Source: Nonomuraea sp. PA05 (GTDB lineage Bacteria > Actinomycetota > Actinomycetes > Streptosporangiales > Streptosporangiaceae). Taken from it: a stretch of DNA of 64,000 nt. Position numbers and translations under genes: made by a program. Below, piece by piece: positions 33,081-42,100 of this stretch. Location: positions 1-64,000 of the forward strand of contig NZ_VSEY01000035.1 of the NCBI RefSeq assembly GCF_008086045.1, read 5' to 3'. Each line of letters opens with the position of its first letter. Positions within the stretch are counted from its first letter, which is position 1. Below the pieces are notes generated by a model, which was given only the letters and a program-made list of their open reading frames with translations, had not been told where the DNA came from and searched no databases.

Positions 33081-34215
33081 CCGGCAGCAGCACGGCCCCG
33101 GCCAGCGCCGCCGCGGACGCGCCCGCCATGAGCCAGGCGCCGCCGCCCAGCCCCGCCCGTTCGAACAGCACGCCGAGCAGGGCCGACGCGGTGCCGGCGC
33201 CGACGTACCTGGACGCCTGGAAGACGCCCACGGCGGCCCCGGTGTCGCGCCGGTCGGCGTGCACGAACACCAGCGAGTTCAGCGCGAACTGGGTGAAGGC
33301 CGCCGACACGCCGAGCAGCGCCGCGGCCACCAGCACGAGCCACACCGTACGCGCGGGCACCATCAGGCAGGAGCCGGCGAGCAGCAGGGCCGAGCCCGAC
33401 ACCAGCAGCACGCGCAGCCCGGCCCGCCTGGCCAGCGACACCGCCAGGGGCGTGGCCACGATGCCGAGCCCTGCCAGCGGCAGCACGAGCAGCCCCGCCA
33501 CATGCGCAGGCAGCCCCGCCGCCGTGCGCGCCCACAGCGGCACCGCGAAGAAGGCCAGGTAGAAGACCACGTTCCCGAGCGCGAACTGCCCGCAGGTGGC
33601 CAGCAGGCCGCCGCTCAGCCTGGGCAGCATCGCCTCGCGGGCCCCGTCCACGCGCACCTTGGGCATCCAGCGCAGCGCCGCGGCGAGCGCGACGGCGGCG
33701 AGCGGCACGTTGACCAGGAAGATCGCCCGCCATCCCCACGCCGCGACGAGGAACCCGCCGAGCACGGGCCCCGCGGCGGCGCTGGCGGTGAGCACCATCG
33801 AGATCGTGGCGATGACGCGCGGCGGCGGCCTGCCGTCCTCGCCCGGCATCACGGCCTGGATGACGGCCATGCCCGCGGGCATCGTCGCGCAGCTCCCCAG
33901 CGCCTGCAGCAGCCGGACGGCCACCAGCACCGGGTACGACGGCGCCAGCGCGGCCAGCACCCCGGTGACGCCCATCGTGACCAGCCCGGCGCAGAACACC
34001 AGCCGCGGCCCGAACCGGTCCGCCAGCGAGCCCGTCACCGGCGGCACCCCGATCCCGACCAGGTAGAACCCTGCCGCGAGCCAGGTCACCGCGGCGATCC
34101 CGACGTGGAACTCGGCCTCGATGTCGGCCAGCCCGACGGAGATCATGGACGAGTTCAGCGGGTTGAACAGCGAACCCAGCGCCACCACCGCCGGTAACCG
34201 GCCCACAGGTTTCAC
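33037..34215 (-). CDS. Major facilitator superfamily transporter
   Basis: A 392-residue MFS protein with about 12 membrane helices. The loop 2-3 motif is GSLADRFGPRLVF, and helix 5 has ASAAAGPVLGGFL, the antiporter motif of drug/proton exporters. Likely a multidrug-type efflux pump. GTG 34215 puts 16 bases between it and the upstream nuclease gene; ATG 34248 would overlap that gene. Neither has a clear ribosome site. It reads convergently into the DUF2236 gene with a 44-base overlap. Confidence 0.86.
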   Translation of the reverse strand: MKPVGRLPAVVALGSLFNPLNSSMISVGLADIEAEFHVGIAAVTWLAAGFYLVGIGVPPVTGSLADRFGPRLVFCAGLVTMGVTGVLAALAPSYPVLVAVRLLQALGSCATMPAGMAVIQAVMPGEDGRPPPRVIATISMVLTASAAAGPVLGGFLVAAWGWRAIFLVNVPLAAVALAAALRWMPKVRVDGAREAMLPRLSGGLLATCGQFALGNVVFYLAFFAVPLWARTAAGLPAHVAGLLVLPLAGLGIVATPLAVSLARRAGLRVLLVSGSALLLAGSCLMVPARTVWLVLVAAALLGVSAAFTQFALNSLVFVHADRRDTGAAVGVFQASRYVGAGTASALLGVLFERAGLGGGAWLMAGASAAALAGAVLLPVRRRAASGEDRSHP

Positions 34216-34231
34216 ATAGGGTGCATAACCG

Positions 34232-35134
34232 CTATTCGGCCAGACCATCCCAGGGCTGGCGTTCCGGACCGGCGGCCAGGCCCTCGGGGCAGTGGCGGCG
34301 GAAGTCGCACCAGGAGCAGATCGGCCCCGGGCTGGGCGCGAACAGCTTGTCGACGTCGGCGGGCACCTCGGCGGGGCCGACGGTCTGCCGCTCGCCGGCG
34401 GGGCGGCGCGGCCCCGGCCGCTCGCCCATGGCGGCGCGGTAGCGGTCGTCGGCCTCGGACGCCTCCATGGCGACCTCTTCTGCCCTGCTCAGGTGCCGGG
34501 CCAGGGACTCCTCGGTGTGCCGCCACTCGACGATCTCGCCGGTGGGCAGGTGGTGCAGCTCGACCGCGCGGCACGGGGTGCGCATCATGCTGGACGCCGC
34601 CACGGCGTAGACCGCCAGGGCCAGCGAGGAGCGGGCGTCGTCCTGGGTGAGCGGGCGGCGGCCGGTCTTGTAGTCGACCACGACCAGCTCGTCGCCGCGC
34701 CGGTCGAGCCGGTCGATGCGGCCGGACAGGGCGATGACCTTGGTCCGCGTGGCGACCGTGCGCTCGACGCCCACCGGGTCGTCGGACGGATCCAGAGTCG
34801 CGACATATCCGGACACGAGGTCGCGGGCGCGGCCCAGCCAGCGCCCCGACTGCTCCGCGTCCCTGAACCCCTCGGTGATCCACCCGTTCGTGAGCAGGAT
34901 GGACGCCGTCAGCGGGGTCCTGCGGTCGTACGGCTCCCGCCACCAGCCCGCCAGCGCGTTGTGCACGCTCGCACCCACGCTGTTGTGCGCCCACGCGGGC
35001 CCCTTCGACGGCTGCGGCCGGTCGAGGTAGGTGAACCGGTAGCGGCGGCGGCAGTCGAGCCAGGTGTTCAACCGCGACGGCGTGCACGAGTAGAGCCGCC
35101 GCGGCATCCCTTCCAGCGGTAGCTGGCCCTGCAC
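34232..35134 (-). CDS. RecB-family PD-(D/E)XK nuclease with Fe-S cysteines
   Basis: A 300-residue stand-alone nuclease. Core motif: GRIDRLDRRGDELVVVDYKTG, with the catalytic Asp, Asp and Lys. A cysteine near residue 28 (LDCRRRYRFTY) and the C-terminal C-x2-C-x5-C (CSWCDFRRHC) match the 4Fe-4S pattern of AddB/Cas4-like nucleases. No helicase domain. GTG 35134 follows the stop of the preceding gene by one base, so they are co-translated. Such proteins are common in actinobacteria and presumed to act in DNA repair. Confidence 0.88.
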   Translation of the reverse strand: MQGQLPLEGMPRRLYSCTPSRLNTWLDCRRRYRFTYLDRPQPSKGPAWAHNSVGASVHNALAGWWREPYDRRTPLTASILLTNGWITEGFRDAEQSGRWLGRARDLVSGYVATLDPSDDPVGVERTVATRTKVIALSGRIDRLDRRGDELVVVDYKTGRRPLTQDDARSSLALAVYAVAASSMMRTPCRAVELHHLPTGEIVEWRHTEESLARHLSRAEEVAMEASEADDRYRAAMGERPGPRRPAGERQTVGPAEVPADVDKLFAPSPGPICSWCDFRRHCPEGLAAGPERQPWDGLAE

Positions 35135-35135
35135 C

Positions 35136-35846
35136 TCAGTCGTCGCCCAGCTTGATCCCGGAGATCCTGGTGCCGTCGGTGAGCGGGCCCTCGCTCTCCG
35201 CCTCGGTGTCGACGCGGGTCAGCGAGCCGGAGACCCAGTCGTCGAAGTGCGGCTCCAGGTCGCCGATGGTGACCTCGTCGCCGTGCGCGGCCAGCACCCG
35301 CGTGTCGCCGGGCAGCGTGAACAGCCGCCCGCCGATCGAGGTGAGCTGGTCGGCCAGGGCGGGATACTCGCCGCCCAGCTTGCCGGGGCCGTCGGCCTGG
35401 AGTGCCTTGCCCGTGAACACGGCCCCGAGCGCCTCGCAGTAGAGCGAGACGCCGCCAGGCGAGACGCCGGGCGTCTCCATGACGTCGAGCTGGACGTCGG
35501 CCACGCCGAAGATGCCGTCGTCCTCCATGTCGATGTCGGGCCAGGTCTCGCGCCAGGTCTCCCGCCACAGGGGCTTGTCCTTGGGGTGCAGGGCGACGAC
35601 TGCCTCATCCCTGCTGGCCACCTCGATCGCGGCACCCACGTGGTCGGGAAGGCCCGCCGTGCAGATGACGGCCAGCACCTCCCGCTCGCCGACCTGTTCC
35701 AGGATCTTGTCGGCGTCACGCGAGGCGTCGATGACGATCACCTCGTCGTCGTCACCCACGATCCAGGTGTTGTTCTCGACCTTGTGCTCGGTGCCGTCGA
35801 TGTCGACGACTCCCTCGGTCACCACTCGCTCGATACGCGCTGTCAC
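35136..35846 (-). CDS. Metallo-beta-lactamase-fold protein lacking most metal ligands
   Basis: A 236-residue protein that follows the MBL-fold (glyoxalase-II-like) pattern: NNTWIVGDDDEVIVIDA, then VICTAGLPDHVGAA, METPGVSPGGVSLY, AVFTGKALQ and VLAAHGDEVTIGD. In active relatives these read THxHxDH, HTPGHxPG, FTGDTLF and GHGxxTTIG. Here nearly every metal-binding His and the bridging Asp are replaced; one Asp-His remains. The chain is otherwise full length and not frameshifted. It is probably a non-catalytic paralogue with a binding or regulatory role. It heads an operon with the RecB-like nuclease. Confidence 0.82.
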   Translation of the reverse strand: MTARIERVVTEGVVDIDGTEHKVENNTWIVGDDDEVIVIDASRDADKILEQVGEREVLAVICTAGLPDHVGAAIEVASRDEAVVALHPKDKPLWRETWRETWPDIDMEDDGIFGVADVQLDVMETPGVSPGGVSLYCEALGAVFTGKALQADGPGKLGGEYPALADQLTSIGGRLFTLPGDTRVLAAHGDEVTIGDLEPHFDDWVSGSLTRVDTEAESEGPLTDGTRISGIKLGDD

Positions 35847-35886
35847 GCCTCCGCACTCTAGTCCGTTCCCCTGACAGCGCGAATCG

Positions 35887-36513
35887 CTAATCTTCGAGTC
35901 TCGGAGAAAACGCCCCGAAAGGGACGTCCAGCTCGTGATCGCGGACGTCGAGCAGCGACAGCTCGGCGAGCGCGATCATGCAGCCCGCGTCGGCCGGCCA
36001 GGCGATCGCCCACAGCCAGTTGCCCATCGCCTCGCCCGCGTAGACGGCCCGGTCGCTCTGGCCGTCCACGCACCACAGCGCGGTGGGATGGCCCAGCACG
36101 GCGATCTTCGCGTTCGGCGGGCCCGAGTCGAACCCCTCGCCGGGGTCGGGCCCGTCGAGCCCGGCGAACGCGGCGCCCAGCCCGATGCCCGGTTCCTCGG
36201 CGATGACGAGGAGGTCCGCCGGCCCTTCCATCAGCGATGGCCCGGTCAACGCGACCAGGCTGGCGCGCGCGCCGGTGCGCTGGTCGCCGACCTCGCCGAA
36301 GCCGGTCACCAGCCAGCCGGCGGGCAACGGCCATGGCAGCCACACGGGCACGACGGAGCTCTTGCGTATTGCCTCGAGCGCGGTGCTGGTCGGCGGCCAC
36401 GGAGGCTGATACGGCAGGACATCGCCGTGCGAGTCACATCTGAACGCAGACGACCAGGCGCTCGGCCCGTGAAGCGGGCCAAAGCACCGTGGACAGGTTG
36501 GAGCCGCTCTCAC
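35887..36513 (-). CDS. DUF6758-like protein with N-terminal zinc-type cysteines
   Basis: A 208-residue protein. The start VRAAPTCPRCFGPLH has a CxxC that with a later Cys/His pair (RCDSHGDVLP) could bind zinc. Then comes VPVWLPWPLPAGWLVTGFG and LLVIAEEPGIGLGAAFAG, as in a conserved actinobacterial family I know from Streptomyces (DUF6758). Function unknown. GTG 36513 is chosen because relatives begin just before the CxxC; ATG 36546 is possible. It lies 40 bases upstream of the MBL-like gene in the same direction. Confidence 0.78.
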   Translation of the reverse strand: MRAAPTCPRCFGPLHGPSAWSSAFRCDSHGDVLPYQPPWPPTSTALEAIRKSSVVPVWLPWPLPAGWLVTGFGEVGDQRTGARASLVALTGPSLMEGPADLLVIAEEPGIGLGAAFAGLDGPDPGEGFDSGPPNAKIAVLGHPTALWCVDGQSDRAVYAGEAMGNWLWAIAWPADAGCMIALAELSLLDVRDHELDVPFGAFSPRLED

Positions 36514-36587
36514 AACTACCCACGGTGCTTTCTCCGGCACGGCCACGTCAAGGCCGGTGACCGTTATCCCGTCGTAATCTTGGTCAT

Positions 36588-36986
36588 GTGCGCGTAAATT
36601 GTGTCGGCGCGATCATTTTCGACGCCTTCGACCGCCTTCTGCTCGTGCAGCGGGGCCGCCCGCCCGGCAAGGGATTGTGGTCCGTTCCCGGCGGGCGCCT
36701 GGAGCCCGGTGAGGACGATGAGGCCGGCGTGCGGCGTGAGGTGCTGGAGGAGACAGGGCTGCACGTGACGGTCGGCCGCCTGGCCGGCGTCGTGGACCGG
36801 CCTGGGCCCGGAGGGGTCACGTACGTGATCCGCGACTACCTCGCCACCGCGTCCGCGGGGACGCCCATCGCGGGGGACGACGCGGCGGACGTGCGCTGGT
36901 GCGACCAGGCGGACCTGGAACGGCTGCCGCTGACGGACGGCCTCCTGACGGCCCTCACCGAGTGGGGGGTGCTCCCCCGGCCGTAG
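36588..36986 (+). CDS. NUDIX hydrolase
   Basis: A 132-residue single-domain NUDIX protein resembling MutT/NudG-type enzymes. The Nudix box GGRLEPGE followed by REVLEETG is complete (about residues 37-58). Small size and the LLVQRGRPPGKGLWSVPGG start suggest nucleoside triphosphate cleavage. GTG 36588 has TAATCT seven bases upstream, so the transcript is probably leaderless. It is divergent from the DUF6758-like gene and converges to within two bases of the beta-propeller gene. Confidence 0.9.
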   Translation: MRVNCVGAIIFDAFDRLLLVQRGRPPGKGLWSVPGGRLEPGEDDEAGVRREVLEETGLHVTVGRLAGVVDRPGPGGVTYVIRDYLATASAGTPIAGDDAADVRWCDQADLERLPLTDGLLTALTEWGVLPRP

Positions 36987-36988
36987 GA

Positions 36989-39900
36989 CTACCTGTTCGA
37001 GGTCAGGCTGGAGGTCCACAGGATCAGGTGGTCGGCGCTGTACGTCGTGGACCGGCCGAGCGCCACGACCTCCGCCCCGTCCAACGCGACCGCCGACAAC
37101 CACTGCGTGCCCTGGCCCGCCAGGCGGTCCCTGGTGAGCGCCACGCGGTTCCACGACAGCCCGTCCTGCGACGTCCAGGCCGCGCTGTCGCCCTCGCCCG
37201 GCACGCCGTGCCAGCCGACCGCCACGAGGCCCTCCGACGCCGCCGCCAGGTCGTACACGGCCGCCGCCTGGTCCGCGGGCAGCCACGCCGTCTCCCAGCT
37301 CTCGCCGTCGTCCTCCGAGACGGCGGCGAACGCGCGCCGTGACCCGTTCGTCTGCGCTGTGCCGATCGCCACGAGCTTGCCCTGGTACGAGGTGATCCGC
37401 CGGAGCCCGGCCGAGGTGGTGTCCGGCGGGGACACGCTGTCGCGGGCGGTCCAGTTGACGCCGTCCGCCGAGTACCAGACCACCGTGCGCTCCTGGTCGG
37501 CGCCGCCCGAGCCGCCCACGGCCACGTACCCGTCGCCGCTGGCGACGGCGTCGTGCACGCGCACGCCGACGCCGCCCTGCGGCAGCTTGTTCGACCGGGT
37601 GTACTTGCGCATGTCGGGCGTGAACCACATGGCGGCACTGACCGTGCCCGCCTGGTCCTTCGACTCGCCGGCCAGCACGTAACCCTCCTTGCCCGCGGTC
37701 ACCACGTCGGTGCGCAGGTAGGGCTGGTCGGAGCGGCGGGCCAGATCGCCCGTGACGCTGACCCGCTTCCAGCTCTCACCGTCCGTGGAGGTGACGAGGA
37801 GGGGGTCGGTGACGCCGACGTTCGGCTCGGTGCCGCCGACCGCCAGCCAGCCGCGGCCGCCGTGCGTGACGTCCTCCAGCGTCTGCCTGCCGGTGCCGCC
37901 CAGGCTCATGGACTTCCAGCTCTGCCAGTTCTTGACCGTCCACAGCCCGGCGTCGCCCGAGGCGGAGCCGACGGCCACGTACCGGCCGTCGTGGCTGCTC
38001 AGCGCGTTCGTCTCACGGGCGATCCTGGTCAGGCCCGCCACCTCGCCGAGCTGCACGCGCGAGGCGTCGCCGCGCGGCGGCGCGGCCATGAGCACGAGCT
38101 GGTTGTCCACGTCGGACGCCGCCCGGTCGCCGCCGGCGAACAGGGTGCCGCCGTCGGAGATCGTGAACCCGCGCAACGTGGCGCCCGTCAGGTCGCCGAG
38201 ATCGGCGCGCTTGCTCCACGAACGCCCGTCCGTGGAGGTCAGCACCGTGTACGAGCCCATCGCGCCAGGACTGATCGCGGCGACGCCCGTGGGATGGGAG
38301 ATCACCGACTCCACGCCCGGGCTCTCGGCCGGGAGGCCGCCGATGGACCCGCACTGCGACCACTGCGCCCCGGTCGGGGAGCAGTAGACACGCACGTCGC
38401 CCTCGACGGTGCGGCGCCGCGTAGGCACCAGCACGAACTGCTTGGGCAGCACCGCCACCGTCCCCGCACGGGGATCGGTGGCCTCAGGGAGCTGGAAGCC
38501 GGTCGCCTGCCAGTCACGCCCGCCGTTCGCCGAGCGCAGCACCCGCGATCCCTCGCCGTCCGCGGGGACTCCGATGGCCACGGCCGTGTCGCCCTTGGCG
38601 ACCACGGCCTTCAGCTCCCGTACTCCCAGCTCCCTCGTCTCCACGCGCTCCCAGGCCCGGCCGTCGTCCGAACGCCAGGCCGCCGGGCCCGTGCCGCCGT
38701 CGTCGCCCGTCGTGCGCCCGACCGCGACGAACCCCGACCCGGTCCGCGCGATGTCCTCGATGCGGTCACCTGGGCGGAACGCGGCCAGCCCCGACGACTC
38801 CACGGCCGTCCAGCTGTAACCGTCGGTGCTCGTCCACAGGCCGCGCTCGCCGGTGCTCTCGTCGCCGCCGCTGGCCAGCCACTTGCCCTCGCCGCCCACC
38901 ACGCGCCGCACGATCGCCGTGGAAGCGCCGTTCACCTGGCCGAGCCGCCACGTCTTGCCGCCGTTCGGGGAGAACAGGAAGAGCGGGCGCGGGGTCGGGC
39001 TGGTCGTGTCGCTGCCCACCGCCACCACCGCGCGGCCCACCGACGTCATGTCGTTGAGCTTCTGGTCGGTGCCGACGCCCGCGGCGGGGATCGTGAACAG
39101 CTCGTCGCCCGAACGTCCGGTGCCCGCCTCCAGACGCAGGCCCGTGGTGTCCTCGTCGTTCCACTGCCAGACGAGCACGCCCGTGGCGACCAGGACCGCC
39201 GCGGCCACCGTCAGAACGATCGGGATGGCCCTGGTGCCGCGGCGGGCGGGGCTGGACCTGCGGACGGCGGCGGGGGCCGGGCCGCGGTGGTGGCGGCCGC
39301 CCTGGGGGGTGGTGGGGCCCGTCGCCACCAGGAGGTCCGGCCGGGTGGGACGGCCTGCCGGGGGGCGGCCGACGCGCCGCACCTCGAGCTCGTCGCCGGG
39401 GGTGGCGGGCTGCTGCTCGGCCTCGTCCCCCGGAACCTCTTCCCTCGTGGCCTCTCCGCTCGGGGCCTCTTCCCTCGTGGCCTCTCCGCTCGGGGCCTCT
39501 CCGCTCGGGACGGGGTACACGAGGCGGTACGGGGGCGTGCGGTCCTTGCGCTCGCCGTTGCCCGTCACAGGGTCCCTGGCCGGCTGGTCGGGCGCCACGG
39601 CGTCGCCCTCGGGGCGTGGCCGGGGCACGTGGACGTCCGATGCGGCGGGCTCGAACCTGGGCTGGGGCACGTCACCGGCGTCCCGCTGCTCGGAGCGCGG
39701 CACGTCCGGACTCGCCGCCTCGAAGCGCGGCGTGTCGGGGACGTCCGCCTCGGACGCCTCGGACGCGGCGGCGGCGTCGGGCCGGGCCTCGCCGGAGGCG
39801 TCCGGCACGGCGTTCTCGGGCCGCAGCGTGCCGCCCGCCACCAGCTTGTCGGGCCGGTTGACCACGCGCCGGGTCCGGCGCCGCGGCTCGTCCTCGGCCT

Positions 39901-40153
39901 CCGCCGTCGGCGACGTGTACGGCCGCCGCCCCTTGGGCGGTTCCTGCGGCTCCTCGTCGGGGATCGGAGCGGCGAACGGCGGCATGCCCCAGGGGGAGGT
40001 CAGCGGTAAGCCCCTGGCCCGGTCGTCGGTGGGACCGGGCGGCGAGTGGCTGATCCTGGGCTCTTCGGAAGGGGAATGGGGCTCGGACGGACCCTCGGAG
40101 CGGGGGTCGTCTTCCGGCGGTCGCCGTGGCGGTTCGCTGGGGCCGGAGGCCAC
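36989..40153 (-). CDS. Large membrane-anchored beta-propeller protein
   Basis: A 1054-residue protein of three parts. Residues 1 to about 310 are a Pro/Glu/Arg-rich disordered cytoplasmic segment with PSGEATREEA repeats (a perfect 30-base direct repeat at 39441-39500). A transmembrane helix (PIVLTVAAAVLVATGVLV) lies near 320. The exported remainder has a dozen or more strands of the type RSxDGxxW / TSTDGxSW (SPNGGKTW, TSTDGYSW, RSDDGRAW, TSQDGLSW), as in BNR/sialidase-type propellers. It is probably a surface binding or signalling protein. GTG 40153 has a perfect AGGAGGT seven bases upstream. Confidence 0.8.
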   Translation of the reverse strand: MASGPSEPPRRPPEDDPRSEGPSEPHSPSEEPRISHSPPGPTDDRARGLPLTSPWGMPPFAAPIPDEEPQEPPKGRRPYTSPTAEAEDEPRRRTRRVVNRPDKLVAGGTLRPENAVPDASGEARPDAAAASEASEADVPDTPRFEAASPDVPRSEQRDAGDVPQPRFEPAASDVHVPRPRPEGDAVAPDQPARDPVTGNGERKDRTPPYRLVYPVPSGEAPSGEATREEAPSGEATREEVPGDEAEQQPATPGDELEVRRVGRPPAGRPTRPDLLVATGPTTPQGGRHHRGPAPAAVRRSSPARRGTRAIPIVLTVAAAVLVATGVLVWQWNDEDTTGLRLEAGTGRSGDELFTIPAAGVGTDQKLNDMTSVGRAVVAVGSDTTSPTPRPLFLFSPNGGKTWRLGQVNGASTAIVRRVVGGEGKWLASGGDESTGERGLWTSTDGYSWTAVESSGLAAFRPGDRIEDIARTGSGFVAVGRTTGDDGGTGPAAWRSDDGRAWERVETRELGVRELKAVVAKGDTAVAIGVPADGEGSRVLRSANGGRDWQATGFQLPEATDPRAGTVAVLPKQFVLVPTRRRTVEGDVRVYCSPTGAQWSQCGSIGGLPAESPGVESVISHPTGVAAISPGAMGSYTVLTSTDGRSWSKRADLGDLTGATLRGFTISDGGTLFAGGDRAASDVDNQLVLMAAPPRGDASRVQLGEVAGLTRIARETNALSSHDGRYVAVGSASGDAGLWTVKNWQSWKSMSLGGTGRQTLEDVTHGGRGWLAVGGTEPNVGVTDPLLVTSTDGESWKRVSVTGDLARRSDQPYLRTDVVTAGKEGYVLAGESKDQAGTVSAAMWFTPDMRKYTRSNKLPQGGVGVRVHDAVASGDGYVAVGGSGGADQERTVVWYSADGVNWTARDSVSPPDTTSAGLRRITSYQGKLVAIGTAQTNGSRRAFAAVSEDDGESWETAWLPADQAAAVYDLAAASEGLVAVGWHGVPGEGDSAAWTSQDGLSWNRVALTRDRLAGQGTQWLSAVALDGAEVVALGRSTTYSADHLILWTSSLTSNR

Positions 40154-40165
40154 GCGCCGTACCTC

Positions 40166-40267
40166 CTAGTCGAGCTCGTCGTACAGGTCGATCCCGGCCG
40201 CTCTCGCGGACCGTTCCAGGGCGGCGTGGCCGATTCCGTGCCGCCCTGACAGCATCCAGACCAGCAT
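40166..40267 (-). CDS. 33-residue upstream ORF coupled to the beta-propeller gene
   Basis: ATG 40267 opens a short frame (begins MLVWMLSGRHGIGHAALERS, ends YDELD) whose stop TAG is part of the AGGAGGT ribosome site of the large gene at 40153. Most codons end in G or C, as in real genes here. Ribosomes finishing this peptide would be placed at the downstream start. It could be a small protein in its own right or a translational control element. TAATTC about ten bases upstream is the only promoter-like sign. Confidence 0.42.
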   Translation of the reverse strand: MLVWMLSGRHGIGHAALERSARAAGIDLYDELD

Positions 40268-40324
40268 GACTCGGCCGGAATTACGAGACCTCTCTAGCGA
40301 GATTCCCCCCACCTTGCGCCAGAT

Positions 40325-41311
40325 TTATTCCGAAATAGTGCGGATTGACTGCTTTTTAGCTAGATACATCACACCAAACGCATACACCCCGAGCTGCACC
40401 ACGGTACCGGCCAACGCCTGCCACGGCACCGGCATCTTCCCCTGATCCAGCGAGTCCTCCAGATCGCCCGCCGCGGCGCTGAGCCCGAAGGCCACCACGT
40501 TGTTCACGACGTGCAGCGCGATGGGCGCCTCCAGCCCGCCGGTCCGCACGGCGAGCCACGCCATCACGGCCCCGAACGCGAACACGTCCAGCAGGCCCGC
40601 CCACGAGTACCCGTGCAACGACGCGAACAGCGCGGACCCGATGAGGATGGACCAGATCGGGTTGCGCACGTGCGCCCCGACGGCCTGCGTGAACCAGCCG
40701 CGGAAGACGTACTCCTCGGCCGCCGCCTGAAAAGGCACCAGCAGCAGGATCACGATGATCAGCGGCAGGAACGCCGACCATCCGGCCCATCCGAACATGC
40801 CGGTGTCCAGGCCGGAGACCGACAGGGCGAGCCACTGCGCCGCCTGCCCGAGCACCAGCGCCAGCACGGCCAGCGCCGCGCACCGCGCCATCCAGGACCA
40901 GCGCAGCCGCCCCGCCACGGACGAGAGCGTCCCGGGGCGGCGCCGCTGGACGAGCGCCGCCGTCCCCAGCACGACCAGCAGCACGGGCGCGATGGACAGC
41001 AGCGTCATCGCCAGGCCGTAGGCGTTGCCCCTCGGCAGGCCCGTCTCGGGGTCCACGGCCTCGGGCAGGCCGAGCAGCTCCGTCCCCAGCATGAACATGA
41101 TCACGACCACGACGCCGATCGCCAGGAACCCGGCGCCGACGATCAGCGTGCCGACGATCGCCCGCCACGGCCGGACGCCCGGGATCGCGGCGAGGTGGTC
41201 GAACCGAGCCCCACGCGGGGTGGCCACGAACCACGGCGGCGCCGGCTGCGGGTACGGATACCCGGCCGCCTGAGCGCCGGACGGAAATTGGGGCCCCGGA
41301 TTTTCCTGCAT
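40325..41311 (-). CDS. CPBP-family intramembrane metalloprotease
   Basis: A 328-residue polytopic protein of the CPBP (Abi/CAAX protease) family. Motifs: EEYVFRGW (Glu-Glu-x3-Arg), FASLHGYSW with the catalytic His, and HVVNN near residue 280. About seven membrane helices. The first 40 residues are Pro/Gln/Gly-rich and cytoplasmic. The role may be processing of a membrane protein or peptide; no substrate is evident. ATG 41311 has GGAGTT directly before it. It is divergent from the secreted protein gene at 41411. Confidence 0.86.
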   Translation of the reverse strand: MQENPGPQFPSGAQAAGYPYPQPAPPWFVATPRGARFDHLAAIPGVRPWRAIVGTLIVGAGFLAIGVVVVIMFMLGTELLGLPEAVDPETGLPRGNAYGLAMTLLSIAPVLLVVLGTAALVQRRRPGTLSSVAGRLRWSWMARCAALAVLALVLGQAAQWLALSVSGLDTGMFGWAGWSAFLPLIIVILLLVPFQAAAEEYVFRGWFTQAVGAHVRNPIWSILIGSALFASLHGYSWAGLLDVFAFGAVMAWLAVRTGGLEAPIALHVVNNVVAFGLSAAAGDLEDSLDQGKMPVPWQALAGTVVQLGVYAFGVMYLAKKQSIRTISE

Positions 41312-41410
41312 AACTCCATTCTGTCCGCTTGATGCGCATAAGTTCACAGACGGTCCACCGTTTTAGGCGGATGCTCGGAGTCGTAGGCAATTCGACCCTG
41401 GGAGCAGTCC

Positions 41411-42100
41411 ATGTCAAGGCTGGGACCTGTCATCACCCTCACGGCGGGAGCAGTGCTCGCCCTGGGGCTGGGTGTCGCCAGCACGATCGCGACACCGGCG
41501 GCCGAGGAAACGGCCGCCAGCACCGCTGCCGAAGCACCACCCGCGGAGCAGAACACCGCGGCGCCGGAGCCCTCCCCCTCGCAGACGGCGCCCAAGAGGA
41601 TCGCCAAGGCCGACTACGGCGGCCGGGTGAAGGGCAACGGCGCGCTCATCGCCATCTCGGTCAGGAACGGCAAGGCCATCGGCTACTTCTGCGACGGCAA
41701 GACCGAGGCCTGGTTCAAGGGCTCGGAGGCCGACGGCGAGCTCCAGCTCAAGGGCGTGGCGAACGCCGGCTCCAAGGTGACGGCCGAACTGGGCGGCGGC
41801 CGCGCCGAGGGCTGGGTCTCCGTCGGCGGCAAGAAGTGGGACTTCACGGCGCCCACGGTGGTCAAACCGTCGGGCCTGTACCGGGCCACCGCCATCGTCA
41901 GGGGCGCCAAGCTGCGTGCCGGTTGGATCGTGGTCAAGAACCCGAACGGCGGCTACTACCAGGTCGGCGCCGCCCTGGTCGGTGAGGAACTGGTCGGCGT
42001 GCCACCGCTCGACAGCGCGCAGCCCACCGCACCCGTGACCGTGGACGGCGCCACTGTCACCCCGCAGGACGTCGACGGCTTCATCGAGGAGATGCAATGA
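41411..42100 (+). CDS. Secreted protein of unknown function
   Basis: A 229-residue exported protein: signal peptide or N-terminal anchor (VITLTAGAVLALGLGVAST), a linker rich in Ala/Pro/Glu/Thr (residues 25-60), then a beta-rich domain (GRVKGNGALIAISVRNGKAIGYFCDG, FKGSEADGELQLKG). I do not recognise the family. The ribosome site GGGAG is clear. It overlaps the DUF6529-like membrane gene by ATGA, so the two are co-translated and likely work together at the membrane. Confidence 0.7.
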   Translation: MSRLGPVITLTAGAVLALGLGVASTIATPAAEETAASTAAEAPPAEQNTAAPEPSPSQTAPKRIAKADYGGRVKGNGALIAISVRNGKAIGYFCDGKTEAWFKGSEADGELQLKGVANAGSKVTAELGGGRAEGWVSVGGKKWDFTAPTVVKPSGLYRATAIVRGAKLRAGWIVVKNPNGGYYQVGAALVGEELVGVPPLDSAQPTAPVTVDGATVTPQDVDGFIEEMQ

